Assembly: GCA_013396755.1 (NCBI GenBank)
Contig: VWZF01002483.1
Location: 1-64,000, forward strand
DNA from: Sclerurus mexicanus
Lineage: Eukaryota > Chordata > Aves > Passeriformes > Furnariidae
Direction of reading: 5' to 3'
Length of the DNA: 64,000 bases
The notes beneath the pieces are model-generated. The model was given only the letters and a program-made list of their open reading frames with translations, did no database searches and had not been told where the DNA came from. Each line of letters begins with the position of its first letter. Position 1 is the first letter of the stretch. Below, piece after piece: positions 48,601 to 60,874 of the stretch. A program made the translations under genes and the position numbers.

Positions 48601-51600
48601 TTCTTCATCACACAAATCTAAGTGAAACTCTGCCAGCATAACCCTTCCAAAAGCACTGCATCTCTGACATGAGCACAGCATCTACATCTGAAACAGAAGC
48701 CATCCGAATTTAAACCTTCCTACCAAGTAAAAAACAATACAAATACGGGAAACAAATTTCACTGCAAGGTCTCAAACTGTATGTATGATAACAAACGGAA
48801 AACACACATTCCAGTTTTAGAAGTATAAACAGTATGTCATATATGCACTGGAAACTACTCCTAAAACTAAAATGCCCTTTCAAAAATCATCCACAGGTTA
48901 ACCCTGAATAGATGCAGTTCAGTTATTGTCACTGCAGTTCTCTATCTGCTTTCAACAGAATACTTTTTAAAATAATTTTAGGCATGCATAAGGCATAACA
49001 AGAATCATCCCCAAAGAAATTTCCTGCTTTTGTCCACAGCCCTTCAAGGAATATTCTCCTTGCCAGGTATTCATTTATACAGTTGGTCATGAATGAGTAA
49101 TGACAGTAACACAAGACACTTTTGGGACACTATGAACCAAATCTTCATTACGTGGAGAAACACAAGCAGGAAAAACGAAGAGCAAATTCCTGCACACTCC
49201 GCAGTTCAGAATGCCTTCACAATCTATACTCCAAGATGCCATCTTTTTGTCTGTTACTGTAAACCCTTCCAACATCATGAATAATTAAAAGCTGCTAGAT
49301 TACATGGTATATCACATTAATGACCAGAAAACAGGCGTTTATATAATCTGCCCACTTCTCACTTTTATTACCTATAGCACAGCTGACCCCAGTCACCTCC
49401 TGAGTGTTATTCCCACTGAACGTTCTCTCTATAGCTTGGAGCTAAGAGAAGCAATGACACACAGCTTAAAATAGAAGTCATCAGCAATGCCAGGAGTGTT
49501 TTCCAGTCAGGAATGGCAGCAATACTACTTTTCAACCGCACCTATCCAAATAATTTCACAGACTCTGGATAGCCTATTTCTCAATTTTTTCACAATAGTG
49601 TGCACAGACCAAGCATGGGAAAACTTAATCCCAGAGATAACAGATCTCACCAGTTTGTGGAAGTGTGGTAAGAACAGAAACTTGATTAGCAAAATTCATT
49701 GCAAAATGTCTTCTTTTCTGAAGATACTCTCTGAAGAACATCATCAGTCCTCACAGATTTACCAGGAGAGAGGGGAGGAAAAAAATAAAGTGGAGAGACT
49801 TTCAGTGGTAGGACATATCTGAACTTCAATTTGCTGTGGAGTAGTATGCATAGTATCCATAGTAAAGGATTCAGATAAAAGTCCTCACCTCAGTTAGTTT
49901 GTGTAGTATCCAAGTATAATGCCAGTAAGAAAAGGATATGATATCAAGAGAAGAATTAGCAAGACAATTAGCTCAAAAACTATTTATGGGAAATAGCATT
50001 TCCCTTCTCAAAAATTATTTTATTTTGTTTCTTCTGCATGCCAGCCTTTCCTTGAAGGCCTTTCCCCCATTTTCTCAGACTATATAGAAAGAAAAAAGGC
50101 AAAAAATACCACGGATCATAATTTCAACTATTTACAGCATAGCCAGTCGCATGAAAAACACATGTGTATCCAGCACATCTGCCACCATCCTGCAGGCAAA
50201 TGAAAAAAAGCCAAAAAGGACCCAAGATCTGCAACAAGATTTCCAGCATGTGAGTTGCAAAGATGCATTTGAAACGCAGCATCGTGGCTACAAGCAGCCC
50301 TACAGGGGCACAAGCAGATGGCTGGATATTATTCTCCAGACCTCGAATTGCCAAGTGATAATAGGGCTGTAAATCACTGCCATAAAAAAAAATCAGAGAC
50401 TGGAAGTGTAAATGTGTGGGTTTATTTCTCTATGAAAATGTGCATGGTATATCTATATTACTACCCACTGTATAAATATTTGCTTCTTCAAGAAGCTCTA
50501 CATCTAATGTTTTGGCTTAACAACTGGCCAGCCTCCAGTAGTCCAGAGAAGTAGCACCTGATGGCAGACGTTGGTCAGAAACATAAGCCACATTTCAGAA
50601 GGAGGAGACTGGAGATGGATTCAAATCCTCTGAATGCTGAATGGCACACTTCAGATCACTTTAACTCTCAACCTATCAGAATCCTATCAGATATCCCCCT
50701 ATGAAATGTAGCAGAGGAAATGTTACTTTCTCTGTATTTCTCGAAAAAATGAAATCTCTTCTGGACCCCTAAAATCTTCACTGCTAATACAACAGTCTAG
50801 GCCGTAGCTAGCTCCAAACTCCCACCACTGCCAAACAGCACCTTGCCAGCTTATCTTTGCGCACTCCAAAGATGACTGAAGTCAGTGAAATACTATCTGT
50901 TGAGAGCAATGGCTGTGGATCAGGATTCGTAGATTCCAGGGAAGCTACACCCAAGCTCTTATTTAGCTTCATTTTCCCCCTAGATTAATTCAGATCACCG
51001 AATCTGAGACATTTTAGATAGTATTGATGTTGATGGGGGGGGAGGGAGGCCACAGGGGTGGCAGCACTGAATAATTACACTTAAGTACCCCATTAGAAGA
51101 TGAATTATTTAATCTCTATCTTGTTATAAGACAGAATAGAATGCAAAAGGATTTATTTCAATAGGTGCTGCTGTTAATATTTCTCAATTGAAAATTTGAA
51201 ACTGTAGAAATTACTTTTTTTCCAGTAGGTTATGGACCAAAAGTTAACGCGGTGAAAATTCTAATATGTGGAACAACACTGAACCTAAAAAGAGAACTTG
51301 ATCAGAAACTGAACTAACCTTTGAAGTGACAAGGGGAGAGAACACACTACTTCTGCACAGCTAGAAAGATGACAATATTATTTAACACATGAAAAATGAG
51401 ACCCAAATTCAGAGTTTCTCTAACTGGTGATGACCCAAAAATATATTAGGTTTCCTTTTTATTCTTATGTCCTTGCCAAGAGGTATAAATGTCACCTTCA
51501 CTTCCTTCTCCATCTAAGCAAGGTCAGGGAGTTTTACACCCTTCTTCCTGGGATGACTGCAAAACATGCCTGTTCAGCACACTGCCACAGAGACTATTGA

Positions 51601-53429
51601 TCTCTGCAGTTGCACCAAAGTCAATGACAGCCCTCTCGAAAAGAGTTAGCTGGTGAAGATTCCTCAACTAGAGGAAAATATACAGGAAAAATATCTGAAA
51701 GTGTGATTACAGAAGGGGTTCCGACAATAATTCCTTAGAAGAATTTTGAGAAGGAACAAAGAAAACCAAAAATGCATACTGTTTTGGTGGTGACCAAATT
51801 CAATGGAAAGAGACTAATAAACAGTTCAGTCAACATTCAGCTTGCCTCCAAGTTAGCCCAACAAGATGAGAATGTCTGTATTTCAGTATGGTTATTGTAA
51901 CAAGCTTTAAGCATAAACCTCTCAAAAACTGATTGCATGCCTTCAAAGAACAGAGAATGCTAATGCTGTAAGGCCAAATGATAAGATTCTAATAGCTAGG
52001 ACTGAAATGTTTCTTAATCATTCCTTAACATCAAATTGGTTTTTGGAAATCTAATAACTTAAAATCACCAAGACTTTAAACACTAGCCTCCAATGAAAGA
52101 TGTTGGAAGATATGCTCTGCTATTAAACCTATAAATAGACTCAAAATTCAGCCTAGTTTTTAATTCTCACTGATATGCCAAACAAGACCATTTAAAGTGT
52201 TTTTGCAGATGGAACACTTTTCTTAACAACCAGCTCAGACACTAAAATCTTCAGTCAGATCATAACTGCTTCATGAGCACATTCAGCTTAGGGGTTAGGA
52301 ACAATTGCTTATGTGAATTTTACCTAGCTTAGTCCTTGTTTTTTTTCAGAAGACTTAACAAATAAAGATTAATCTAAATTAAATGCATTTATTGTGTTGC
52401 ATTATAAACCTGATGTAAAGATGAAGAGATCCCAAGAGGTAAGAATCACTGACATTTAGAATCACCAGCACCATCTATCACTGAAATCAATGTAAGCATG
52501 AATCTGGGGGAATTATTTCATGAACCAGTAAGTGAACGGATGGATAAATCTTCTCAATAACACAACCAAGGCCTCCCTAACAATACAACACCCTGATTTT
52601 GTTTAGGAAACAAAGGGAACAGGCAAAATATAAGAGCTATAGGGAAGCACAAACTCAGGTTCGGAGGAGGGCCAAAATTTGGATTTTTCTTATTGTCACA
52701 ACAAAAAGACAGCTCAAACCTGACTAATTCCTTGTGTTCTCGCATGGATGATATCGTGATACAGTCAAGTGTAGCATGTTGCACTTGGAATTGCACCTAC
52801 CCAATTGCATTAAAATTCTAACTCAAAACATTAAGTATTAGATTTATAACCTATACTTGATGAGAGAAGCCCTGTCAAACTCAAACCAGAGGCTTTATCC
52901 ACTCTGCTAATGAGAGCACAAGAGGAGTAGTAGCTCTGTGTCAGATCCAAATGTGAAATTTCTCAGGAAATGAGCGGGCACATCCGTGCTTGCCTGAGCA
53001 GCCAGGCAGGCACACACACAAAGACACAGATCTATCGCTGTGCCAGCAGTCACTGCTCTGTCTTCCCGTGGAAGCTACACCCACTTATGCTGATGTGCTC
53101 TGTAGATGCTTCCAGATCCAGATCAACCTGTGCAAATCTGCAGAACCATAAAATCCAGTGGAGCAGTGCCAGTTTGCAGCAGAGGGGAAACTGCATCTTG
53201 CTGTACCTTTGACTGAAGGGCTTTACAAGGGAGGGAATTCCTTTCCTTTCAGCTTATTTAAATGACCTGCAGTTACTATGGTTACTCTTAAGGCATTTGA
53301 AATCTGACTGCATGATGCAATTGGTGAAATGACAAGGCACAAAAATTGATGTTCCTCTGAAAAAGGCTGCTCGCCCAGGACAGAAAACCAAAGACTGTAA
53401 ATAGCTGATGGTGAGGATCTCATATTTAG
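36661..53429. other. Long unassigned non-coding region
   Basis: Nearly 17 kb without a recognisable exon, RNA gene or transposon. Points noted are a GC-richer patch at 41710-42020 with a 64-codon frame (41731-41925) and AATAAA at 42011, a motif-rich stretch at 45000-45330 with a perfect MEF2-type word, T-runs near 44350 and 45850-45862, and a G-run near 51035-51050. The length free of young repeats is typical of avian introns or gene deserts. Confidence 0.5.
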
Positions 53430-53980
53430 CCCAATGGCTCCACCTCAAACACTCTCAGTGCTATCAAATTAGCATTTCCACTGTAGCTTTCTTGGTGACA
53501 CCGGGCACAAGTGCTTTTGTTTCAACAAAGCCCACTGTGTTAAGTTGACTCTACTGAGGCTTTAAGACAATAGAGAAATGCCATTCAAAGAGCAGGAAAC
53601 AATGAGCTATTATCTCTATCATTTATCTGGCCTATCCATCAGACAAAGCAACAAGATTTTCTTGCTCCCTAACAAATTATGTCATAAACTGCAAAAGAGG
53701 CTGCAAATGCTCTCCTTTCTCATCCTGCTATGGCTGCGTTAGCTGAGTGTTAAGGAGACTTTCGCTGAGCATTTGTGATTGCCCATTTCTCCTCACATGC
53801 TTTATCAAAATATTGCAACCAGCATTGTAACAAAAGCCATGTAAAGCTGTAATGACTTGATGAATAAAATACGGGAATACAGAAGCAGCCACTCATCTCT
53901 CTCCAGCACAGTTATTTATACAAACACCAGCGTAGACATATTCAGCCTAATAAAACCTGTTATTTTAACAATGTAGGAAG
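53430..53980. promoter_or_regulatory. Candidate conserved non-coding element
   Basis: About 550 bases without recognised repeats or low-complexity runs. Factor-like words include clustered GATA-type ATTATCT and TTATCTGG near 53610-53630, an AP-1/CRE-like TATGTCATAA near 53680, and TAAT/TTAT-rich segments near 53925-53970. The call rests on texture and lack of alternatives. It needs a cross-species alignment. Confidence 0.22.
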
Positions 53981-56629
53981 TGTTGGTGTAATTTTTTTTT
54001 TCACATTCATTTTAATTCAGTAACCTGCCCCAGGCTAACTACGCAATAGCTTACTATTTCTCCTTCACCCTTAGCCTGGTACCATGTGTAACAACAAAAC
54101 AAGGAAAAGGGCGGAGGAAGAAGGAAATGTTTATTAAATAAAATCCAAATGATGGATTCAGATAGATGTTTTCCATTATTAAAAGGAACCAAAGTGTTCC
54201 AAACTACAAGAGTACAATACTGATTTAAATAAACACGAACTAAATGCAAAACAGACAGACAACCCTGCTTCTTTTATTCAGCAACTAAGAACCACATTGA
54301 GGATGCCCATGTTTTGCCCTGTAGCAGAGGCTGACATGAGGACACCTCCAGTAAGGCATGCAATTGCCATTTCAGGCCCTGATCCTACCTCAAGCCACAG
54401 AGCTGGGCCACGGACTTCACAGGTCTAGGGATCAAACCTCTAGGTCTTCGCACAGTTGCCCCATACCACAGAATAAATACCAGCTCAAGGTTTCTGGCAG
54501 CAAATGACCCAGAAGTTCAAGGTTCAAAGCTGGTCACTTGGCCTTCTCAAGCTTCTGCTTTTGATATCACTTCAAAAGCTGTGTTATGTTAGTGCTTGCA
54601 AATAAAGTTATAATCAACTATTTGGTTTCATCAAATATGTACAGTTGTATAAAATGGAAAGTGAAATGCACTCCAGCCAAGCTTTTGGATTGCAGATTTG
54701 GGATGTAACAACATACTGAACTAGGCAGCAAAGCATCAGCCATGTCCTTAAACACATTTCCCACTTCTAATGATTACCAAGGCCCCAAATCCTTCGCATG
54801 TTTAATGTAGGGATCTTTACCTCTGTATATGCAGGTCATGCAAACACAGGAAGGAGGGCTAAGTGAAGGGGCCCTAAATGCCTCTTCAAGCTTTTGGATA
54901 GCATGCTGTATTGTAAATCAGCAGCAGGAGCACGAGCACCCTGGATGTACAGCATCTGTTTGTGTTTCAGCAGGCAGAAGATGGCTGGCCAGGCTACAGA
55001 ATAAGCAGCAGGAATCCTTGCTTTGCCAGTCCAGCCTTACCTCACAGAAAAGGAGATGAGGAGCTCTCTTCATTCCCTGTGCCCTTCAGGTTACTGCAAC
55101 TAAAGATTGCACTCAGTATTTCACAGCCTGAGTGATTCTACTCTGGAGAGCAGCTGGACAAATGACAGTCCAGAAAGATAAAGAAATGTTCAGGGAAATC
55201 ACCAAAGAATGAAATCCTGTTTCTAATAAATAAATAAATGGTAGATTAAACAACTGTTAAGTCACACCAATGGCCTCACTACTGTGATTCTCTGCATTCG
55301 CATTTCCTCTGGATTATAACAATTGACGTCATTCTTTGGTGTGAAAATGGCAACTGTACATCCCAGAGGACGTGGCAAACCACCACCATAAACACAACAA
55401 GTATCTTTGATCACACGAATTTTAGCTACAGCATTCTAGTCTTGCCATCCAGTCCCACAGGCTCTTCCTCAAAACTTTTATATTACAACATAAGAAAAAA
55501 AAAACAAACCAGGAGTGAGAGGAGGGAATACAACAGAAAAATTCCCATTAAAAACATACTCTGAAAGGCCATTTCAGTGTCTACCAAACAGCAGAAAATT
55601 AACAGTGTTGATTTAGGGGAAATATTTCCAAAGTATTAGAGTCAAAAATTCCAGTTTTTCTAAAAATTACTTGGTAATTTGAGAGCTAAAGATGCTACAT
55701 TTGCAACTCAGACCAGCAATGTTGATGCTACACTTTAGTTTCTATGTTTCCTTCACAGCAGTTTTCTCGCTAGGGCTCCAGGACCTAATGGAAAGGCCAC
55801 AGCAGTCACTGAAAAAAACTGAACCTGTTCATACAAGGTGTTGGAAATTAAGTGATTAATCAGCCACCAAGCAGAATGCTTCAGAGGGGTTTGTACCAGT
55901 GAACCTGAATACTGATGCTGCCAAACTATGCATATTCTGTTCTTTTACATTTGTATACTGTTCTCGATCTGTGAGGAGAGTAGATAATCTATCATATCAG
56001 ATACATTTCTGAAGAAACATTTAAAAAAATCCCCAATTGTACACCATTGGAGTCACCAGAATGGGAAAACAGAATAGCTCTGTGTTCCGTTTGTTTCTTT
56101 CCTACAAGTTTAAGTTCAAGATTAGCAAGATCATTCCACTGACGCTACTGAAAAACAAAGGACCTTAGTGAGTCTGCACATTCTCTCATTTCCATGGAGT
56201 TATGTCAACAGGGAACATTTTAGTATTCTCAAAAGAAGAGAGAAATGACACAGACCCACTAAAAGGAAGGGCATGAATATAGTAGAGAACTGGCAAATCC
56301 ACCCAATCAAAACATTCAAGATTTTCGACAACAATTCCATCCCTCACTTACCTTGTTTTGCCTACAAGCTTCATTCCAATTGTGAGCATTTGCTTCTATT
56401 TCAATATCTCAATTAATTAACAAGTGTTTCATGAAGCTGGGACATTAAATGAAGACAAGGTACTGTACCTGCTCCCATGCTAAAACATCTAACACTCTTC
56501 AACGTCATTAGAAACCCAACAGCATCTGAATTTGGAACATTCCAGTGCAGCAGTTCTGGAAAGGCATTGAAAGCAAAGATTCTTTTCACACCTTTCTTAG
56601 AAAGCCTTACAGTTAACCAAAATCCCTCT
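53981..56629. other. Unassigned non-coding DNA
   Basis: A T-run at 53992-54002, a short (AAAT)n near 55217-55232, and otherwise nothing recognisable. A weak minus-strand MIR resemblance near 54405-54475 was not strong enough to call. Confidence 0.5.
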
Positions 56630-56920
56630 GGACTAATACAAGCAATAGGACAAGAGGAAATGGCCTCAAGTTGTGCCAGGGGAGGTGTAGCTTTGATATT
56701 AGGAAAAATGTCTTCACTGAAAAGGTTATCAAGCACTGGAACAGGCTGACCAGGGAACTGGTTGAGTCACCACCCCTGGAGACATTTAAAAGATGTCTAG
56801 ATGTATTACTCAGGGACATGGTTTAGTGGTGGATTTGGCAGTGCTGGGCTAATGCTTGGACTCAATGATCTTAGAGGTCTTTTCCAACCTAAATGAGTCT
56901 ATGACTCTATATATCATAGG
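56630..56920 (+). mobile_element. CR1 LINE, 5'-truncated 3' end
   Basis: The plus strand carries the CR1 terminal region with little divergence. Order is ATAGGACAAGAGGAAATGGC, then a GGGGAGGTGTAGCTTTGATA segment, AAGCACTGGAACAGGCTGAC, TTGAGTCACCACCCCTGGAG, and finally GATCTTAGAGGTCTTTTCCA ending in AACCTAAATGAGTCTATGAC TCTAT. The last bases hold about two copies of the family's 8-bp terminal repeat. The 5' end falls near 56630-56640, inside the last coding part of ORF2. It is one of the youngest-looking elements here. Open frames across it are incidental. Confidence 0.95.
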
Positions 56921-58564
56921 TATGGGCTATAACAGACGATATATGCATAATATATACGAAACCTATATCCATCAACTTATCTATAATTACATGAGCTCCC
57001 TAATATTACACCACAGGTGCAGAAGAAATTACTATGCACACATTACCAAAGACTTGATGGAAATACAATAATTACAAATGAGAACGAGAATATCACTTTT
57101 TAATCTTTTCTTCTGATCCAGAGTAAAAGAAAAGGAATGAAACTCTATCCCTCCACATCCCTGTGAATAGGCTCACGGAGACACTTTTCCTTGCCTGTCG
57201 ATAATAGAGAGATATGCCTCAAGAAGGGCCCTTCAGTACCCTGACAGCTTTGACAGTCACTGTCATTACAGTTTATCAAAAAGAGGACAAAGCATGATAC
57301 CAGTATGGTAAAATTGCTTCCCCACTTCTGCCCTTTCCTTGACATTTCTTATCTTTTGCCACCTACACTCCTTTACATTGTAGGATTATCACTGACACAC
57401 ATCATTTCAGAGTAAAATTTATAACAAATTAAAGACTTTGCTTTCTTCTGTTATCTATTAATTCAGAGAGCCAGGAGTTTCATGAAAGCACAAAATTCAC
57501 TAAAGGTCACATCCACTGTCCAAAGAAGTCAAAACTGTATTTCCAATGAATTAAAATCTGATGAGTATGGATGAAACCATAAAATTACAATAGGAAACAT
57601 ATTTCATTATGAGATCACTTAAGATCATCATAACCCACGTCAAGGACTAATTTGAAAGGTCTTTATTTTAAAAGAAACTTTATGGTACGACCAGTTTTAC
57701 TAGGAAGTTGGATGGTCCCTTTGAGAAATTTTGCCTGGCATCTTACCTGAGGGTGAAGCTGCAATGACAGAAGTGACAGAGAAATCACAAGCTGGGTAGG
57801 TTTATGTTTATAGAAACTAGAGAAGTGTCAACAAGGGAAACAGTACTTTTCACAGGTTCAAAGCAGAGTTTTTCTGGGTTTGGTTTTAAGTCTGGTTTGA
57901 TCAGAATCAGCCTTTTAATTCCCCTTAACTCCACCCCCCAGCTCTGTCTTTTCTTGTCTGAGTGTAAATGAAGACCTACAGAGGATCCCTATTTGAGGGC
58001 CCATGCCCACCTTTTGTGAAAATGAATAAACAAGCATTAGTAAAACAAAATCTGCTTAATTTTGGGCCAATTACTGTCTTCTTTATTGCACCTTCTAATC
58101 CAGCTATTTGTGAGTTTGAATAAGAACCGCTGTCTGCATCATCCCACAGACTGTTTTGATGACACCATTCTACCTCATCTCCAGAAAGGTTAGCTATAAA
58201 GGTTTCAGTCTAAGACTGAAAATGAAGAATTGCTGATTTTTCAGGGACATTTATAATACATCTTAGCATACCTGAAATGTAGACACAGACACTTAGTCGC
58301 TAGCCCAGAAAAGAAAGCAGAACTCGGATGTTGACAAGAGTATCTAGGAGAGGTGAGAGCATCTCTGGTGGCATCATATACATCACACATCTCAACAGCA
58401 CAATGAACCACGAATTAGTTACAAGAAAACACTAATAAATGCCTGAAAGCCCAAATCTTTTTTTATGTGCTACTTTAGAAATTTTAAGACTTATTTTGAG
58501 CAATTCTTTGTTTTCTCCATTCAAAGTTGTTTAAACAAAAAATTGTATTCTCCCAAAACAATTA

Positions 58565-58652
58565 GTTTGGTGGGGTTTTGGTTGGTTTTTTTTTTTTTTT
58601 CATTTGTTTGCTTGGGGTTTTTTTGTGAGTTTTGTGTTTTGTAAGCAATTTG
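58565..58652 (+). repeat. G/T-rich low-complexity tract
   Basis: Mostly T and G on the plus strand, with a T run of about 15 and GGGG runs. It is similar in style to the tract at 33535-33717, but shorter. Confidence 0.8.
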
Positions 58653-60004
58653 TTTTCAATTTCAGGTCAAATCAAGACCCCAAAGTGCTGTTTATTCATT
58701 TCCCTTCAAAAAAACCCGTTTACAGAGCTGTTCTAAGATACAGCTCTGACAGAGCTTTGTCCCCTCAAATGAAAAACAAATCATTTAACTGACCTTGGTG
58801 CTAGATTGGGTGGTGGTGGTCTTTTAGCATGGTGAATAAACTCTTTGAAAGGACCAGAATAAAAGCTGACACCAGGATCTTGATTCTTTCTTTATCATTA
58901 TTGGCAGAGTTAAATCTATGTTCAAAGACTCCAAGGCATAGAAAGACATGTCAAAATTTAACACATGAACTTTCATGGTTACAGATACACAACATTCAGT
59001 GGGGTCACTTGGATTTCCAAGACTCGATACCCTGCCATCTCTAGAACTCCTTTTCTGCATCATAACAGACCTGAACAGGGGGTTCAGAGCAATGAATGCA
59101 TCCAGAGTATGGAAGTGCACTTCCACTGAATATTGGAGGGGGGGAAAAAAGCTTAAGAGATTTCAAGTTGCCAAAGGACTTGAGTGTATAATAAACAGGT
59201 TCAATAAAATAGAAAGCATCCTGGATATGGTGTAACTCCAGGCGTTATTTCAGGTCTGACAACATAGTCTCATTGCTATACACACTTCATAAATTACAGT
59301 GATAGTCTCACAATAAGATGAAGCCCCCATATCTTGCCAGGAAGATGCCCCGAATCTGCACCACTGGCTGCCACCTTCTTCAGTAAAGGCTTTTTGTTTT
59401 AAATATTTCTTGTGATTAAAAATTTGAATTGGGTTCAATGGCAAAACTGAAAATCAAACATTTAAAACAGTTTTATCTGAGGCTTCTAATTTACAATGCC
59501 ACTAACTTTCCACATTGCCATGAACATTTTTTTATACTTTGCTTTCTGTGATCTAATCAATGGGAAATAAATGGACATTCCACTAAGAACTCTGTGGCTG
59601 TCTGAAGTTGTGCACGTAAAAAATAAAAAAGCTTGAGAGTTATTACAAACTTTTATTAGTATGCACATTAAATTAAATGGGTTCTCAAACTGCCCCAAGG
59701 GGTATTTGCACACCTCACATGAAATTCTCTCAGGCAGGTAGAGCAGCCTTCAACACTGACATGAGAACCATCTGCTCCAGCAATGAATAAACTAAGATCT
59801 ATTGGCAGACTAAGGTAGGAGAAAGTCATACTGAGTTCACTCTTTGCTGTAAGTCTCAAAAACGCTTTTGGGCATTAAGTTCCACCAAAAACTTATTTTA
59901 TAAAGAAGATTTAGTAAAAAAAGGATCTACTTTCTAGTCCATGTATGATACTAAAGCTGGTCTGGAATACAGATGCTTTAGTGATGAACATTTCCTTGGT
60001 AAAA

Positions 60005-60110
60005 CAATTGTACTGGAATGCAAAAATCTGGAGTTCAACTCACAGCTGTGTCATGGAATTCTTCAGCAAGTCTGAGACAGCATTTAATCCCTTTGTGATC
60101 AACATATTCA
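60005..60110 (+). mobile_element. MIR-type core SINE relic
   Basis: AAAATCTGGAGTTCAACTCA corresponds to 'agacctgggttcaaatcc', CAGCTGTGTCATGGAATTCT to the 'cagctctgccacttac' segment, and TCAGCAAGTCTGAGACAGCA plus TTTAATCCCTTTGTG to 'gcaagtcacttaacctctctgtg'. Order and spacing agree with the MIR core. The 3' part is lost or unrecognisable. Confidence 0.6.
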
Positions 60111-60845
60111 GTGAAGTGTATTATTCTTTTCTTTATAATATCCATTATGCACTTACCAAATCTAGCAAAATAGCGCTTGCATCACATTTCAATCCCCACA
60201 GTGCCACTGTGGTATTGAGTTCTGACATCAATTCTTTGCCATGGGAAGCCAGCTGGCAAAGGAGGCTGTGGCTAAAAAAATGCACCTGCAAGTATCTTTC
60301 TACAAATCCAATTAAAAACTGGCTGCTCTATCAGTAAGAAAGGGATATACTCAGGTCTGCTGAACAATTCCCTGATACAATCCAATTGACAAGGCAAAAT
60401 TCACAGTGTACCATGCACTGGTTCAATAAAGAGAGATACTCAAAGTACAAGTGGAAAATGAATAGCAGTGAGAGGTGATGGGAGAGACTTGTATGTAAGT
60501 GCAGAATTAGTGCTTTACACTATTTCTGCATCAGCACGTTAACCTTTCTCTCTCTGCCCTCCACTTCCCTTTAGTTACTCACCATGAAATAAGTCTTTTA
60601 ATTGCTATGTTACTAAAGCCCTCTTTCTGGCAGATTGACTGAGAAGGCCAAGCTGGTGTCTGGGGACTACAGGCCCTTTGGTGACAGATTTAATTCTGGT
60701 CAGAGCAGAGAAGTCAATAAATCATTCTTGCAGAAGTTGCTACTGACCCTGAGCAAGCCCTGGGAGGAGAGATGCAATCTCTATTCACTAGGAAATAAAG
60801 TCTTGTTCTTATTTTTTTAAAACTTTCAGATGGAAAACAAATAAG

Positions 60846-60874
60846 TAAAAAAGAAAAAAAAAAGAAAAAAAGAG
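60846..60874. repeat. A-rich simple repeat
   Basis: AAAAAAG-type units over about 29 bases. There is no retroposon body next to it. Confidence 0.8.

Noticed and set aside
54405..54475. Minus-strand MIR resemblance (AGGGATCAAACCTCTAGGTC and a terminal CCCCATACCAC)
   Set aside because: Only scattered short matches. The order is suggestive, but too few bases agree to call it without an alignment.
56413..56749. Open frames of 90-107 codons on both strands
   Set aside because: They run into the CR1 3' end at 56630 and show no coding character in the unique part.
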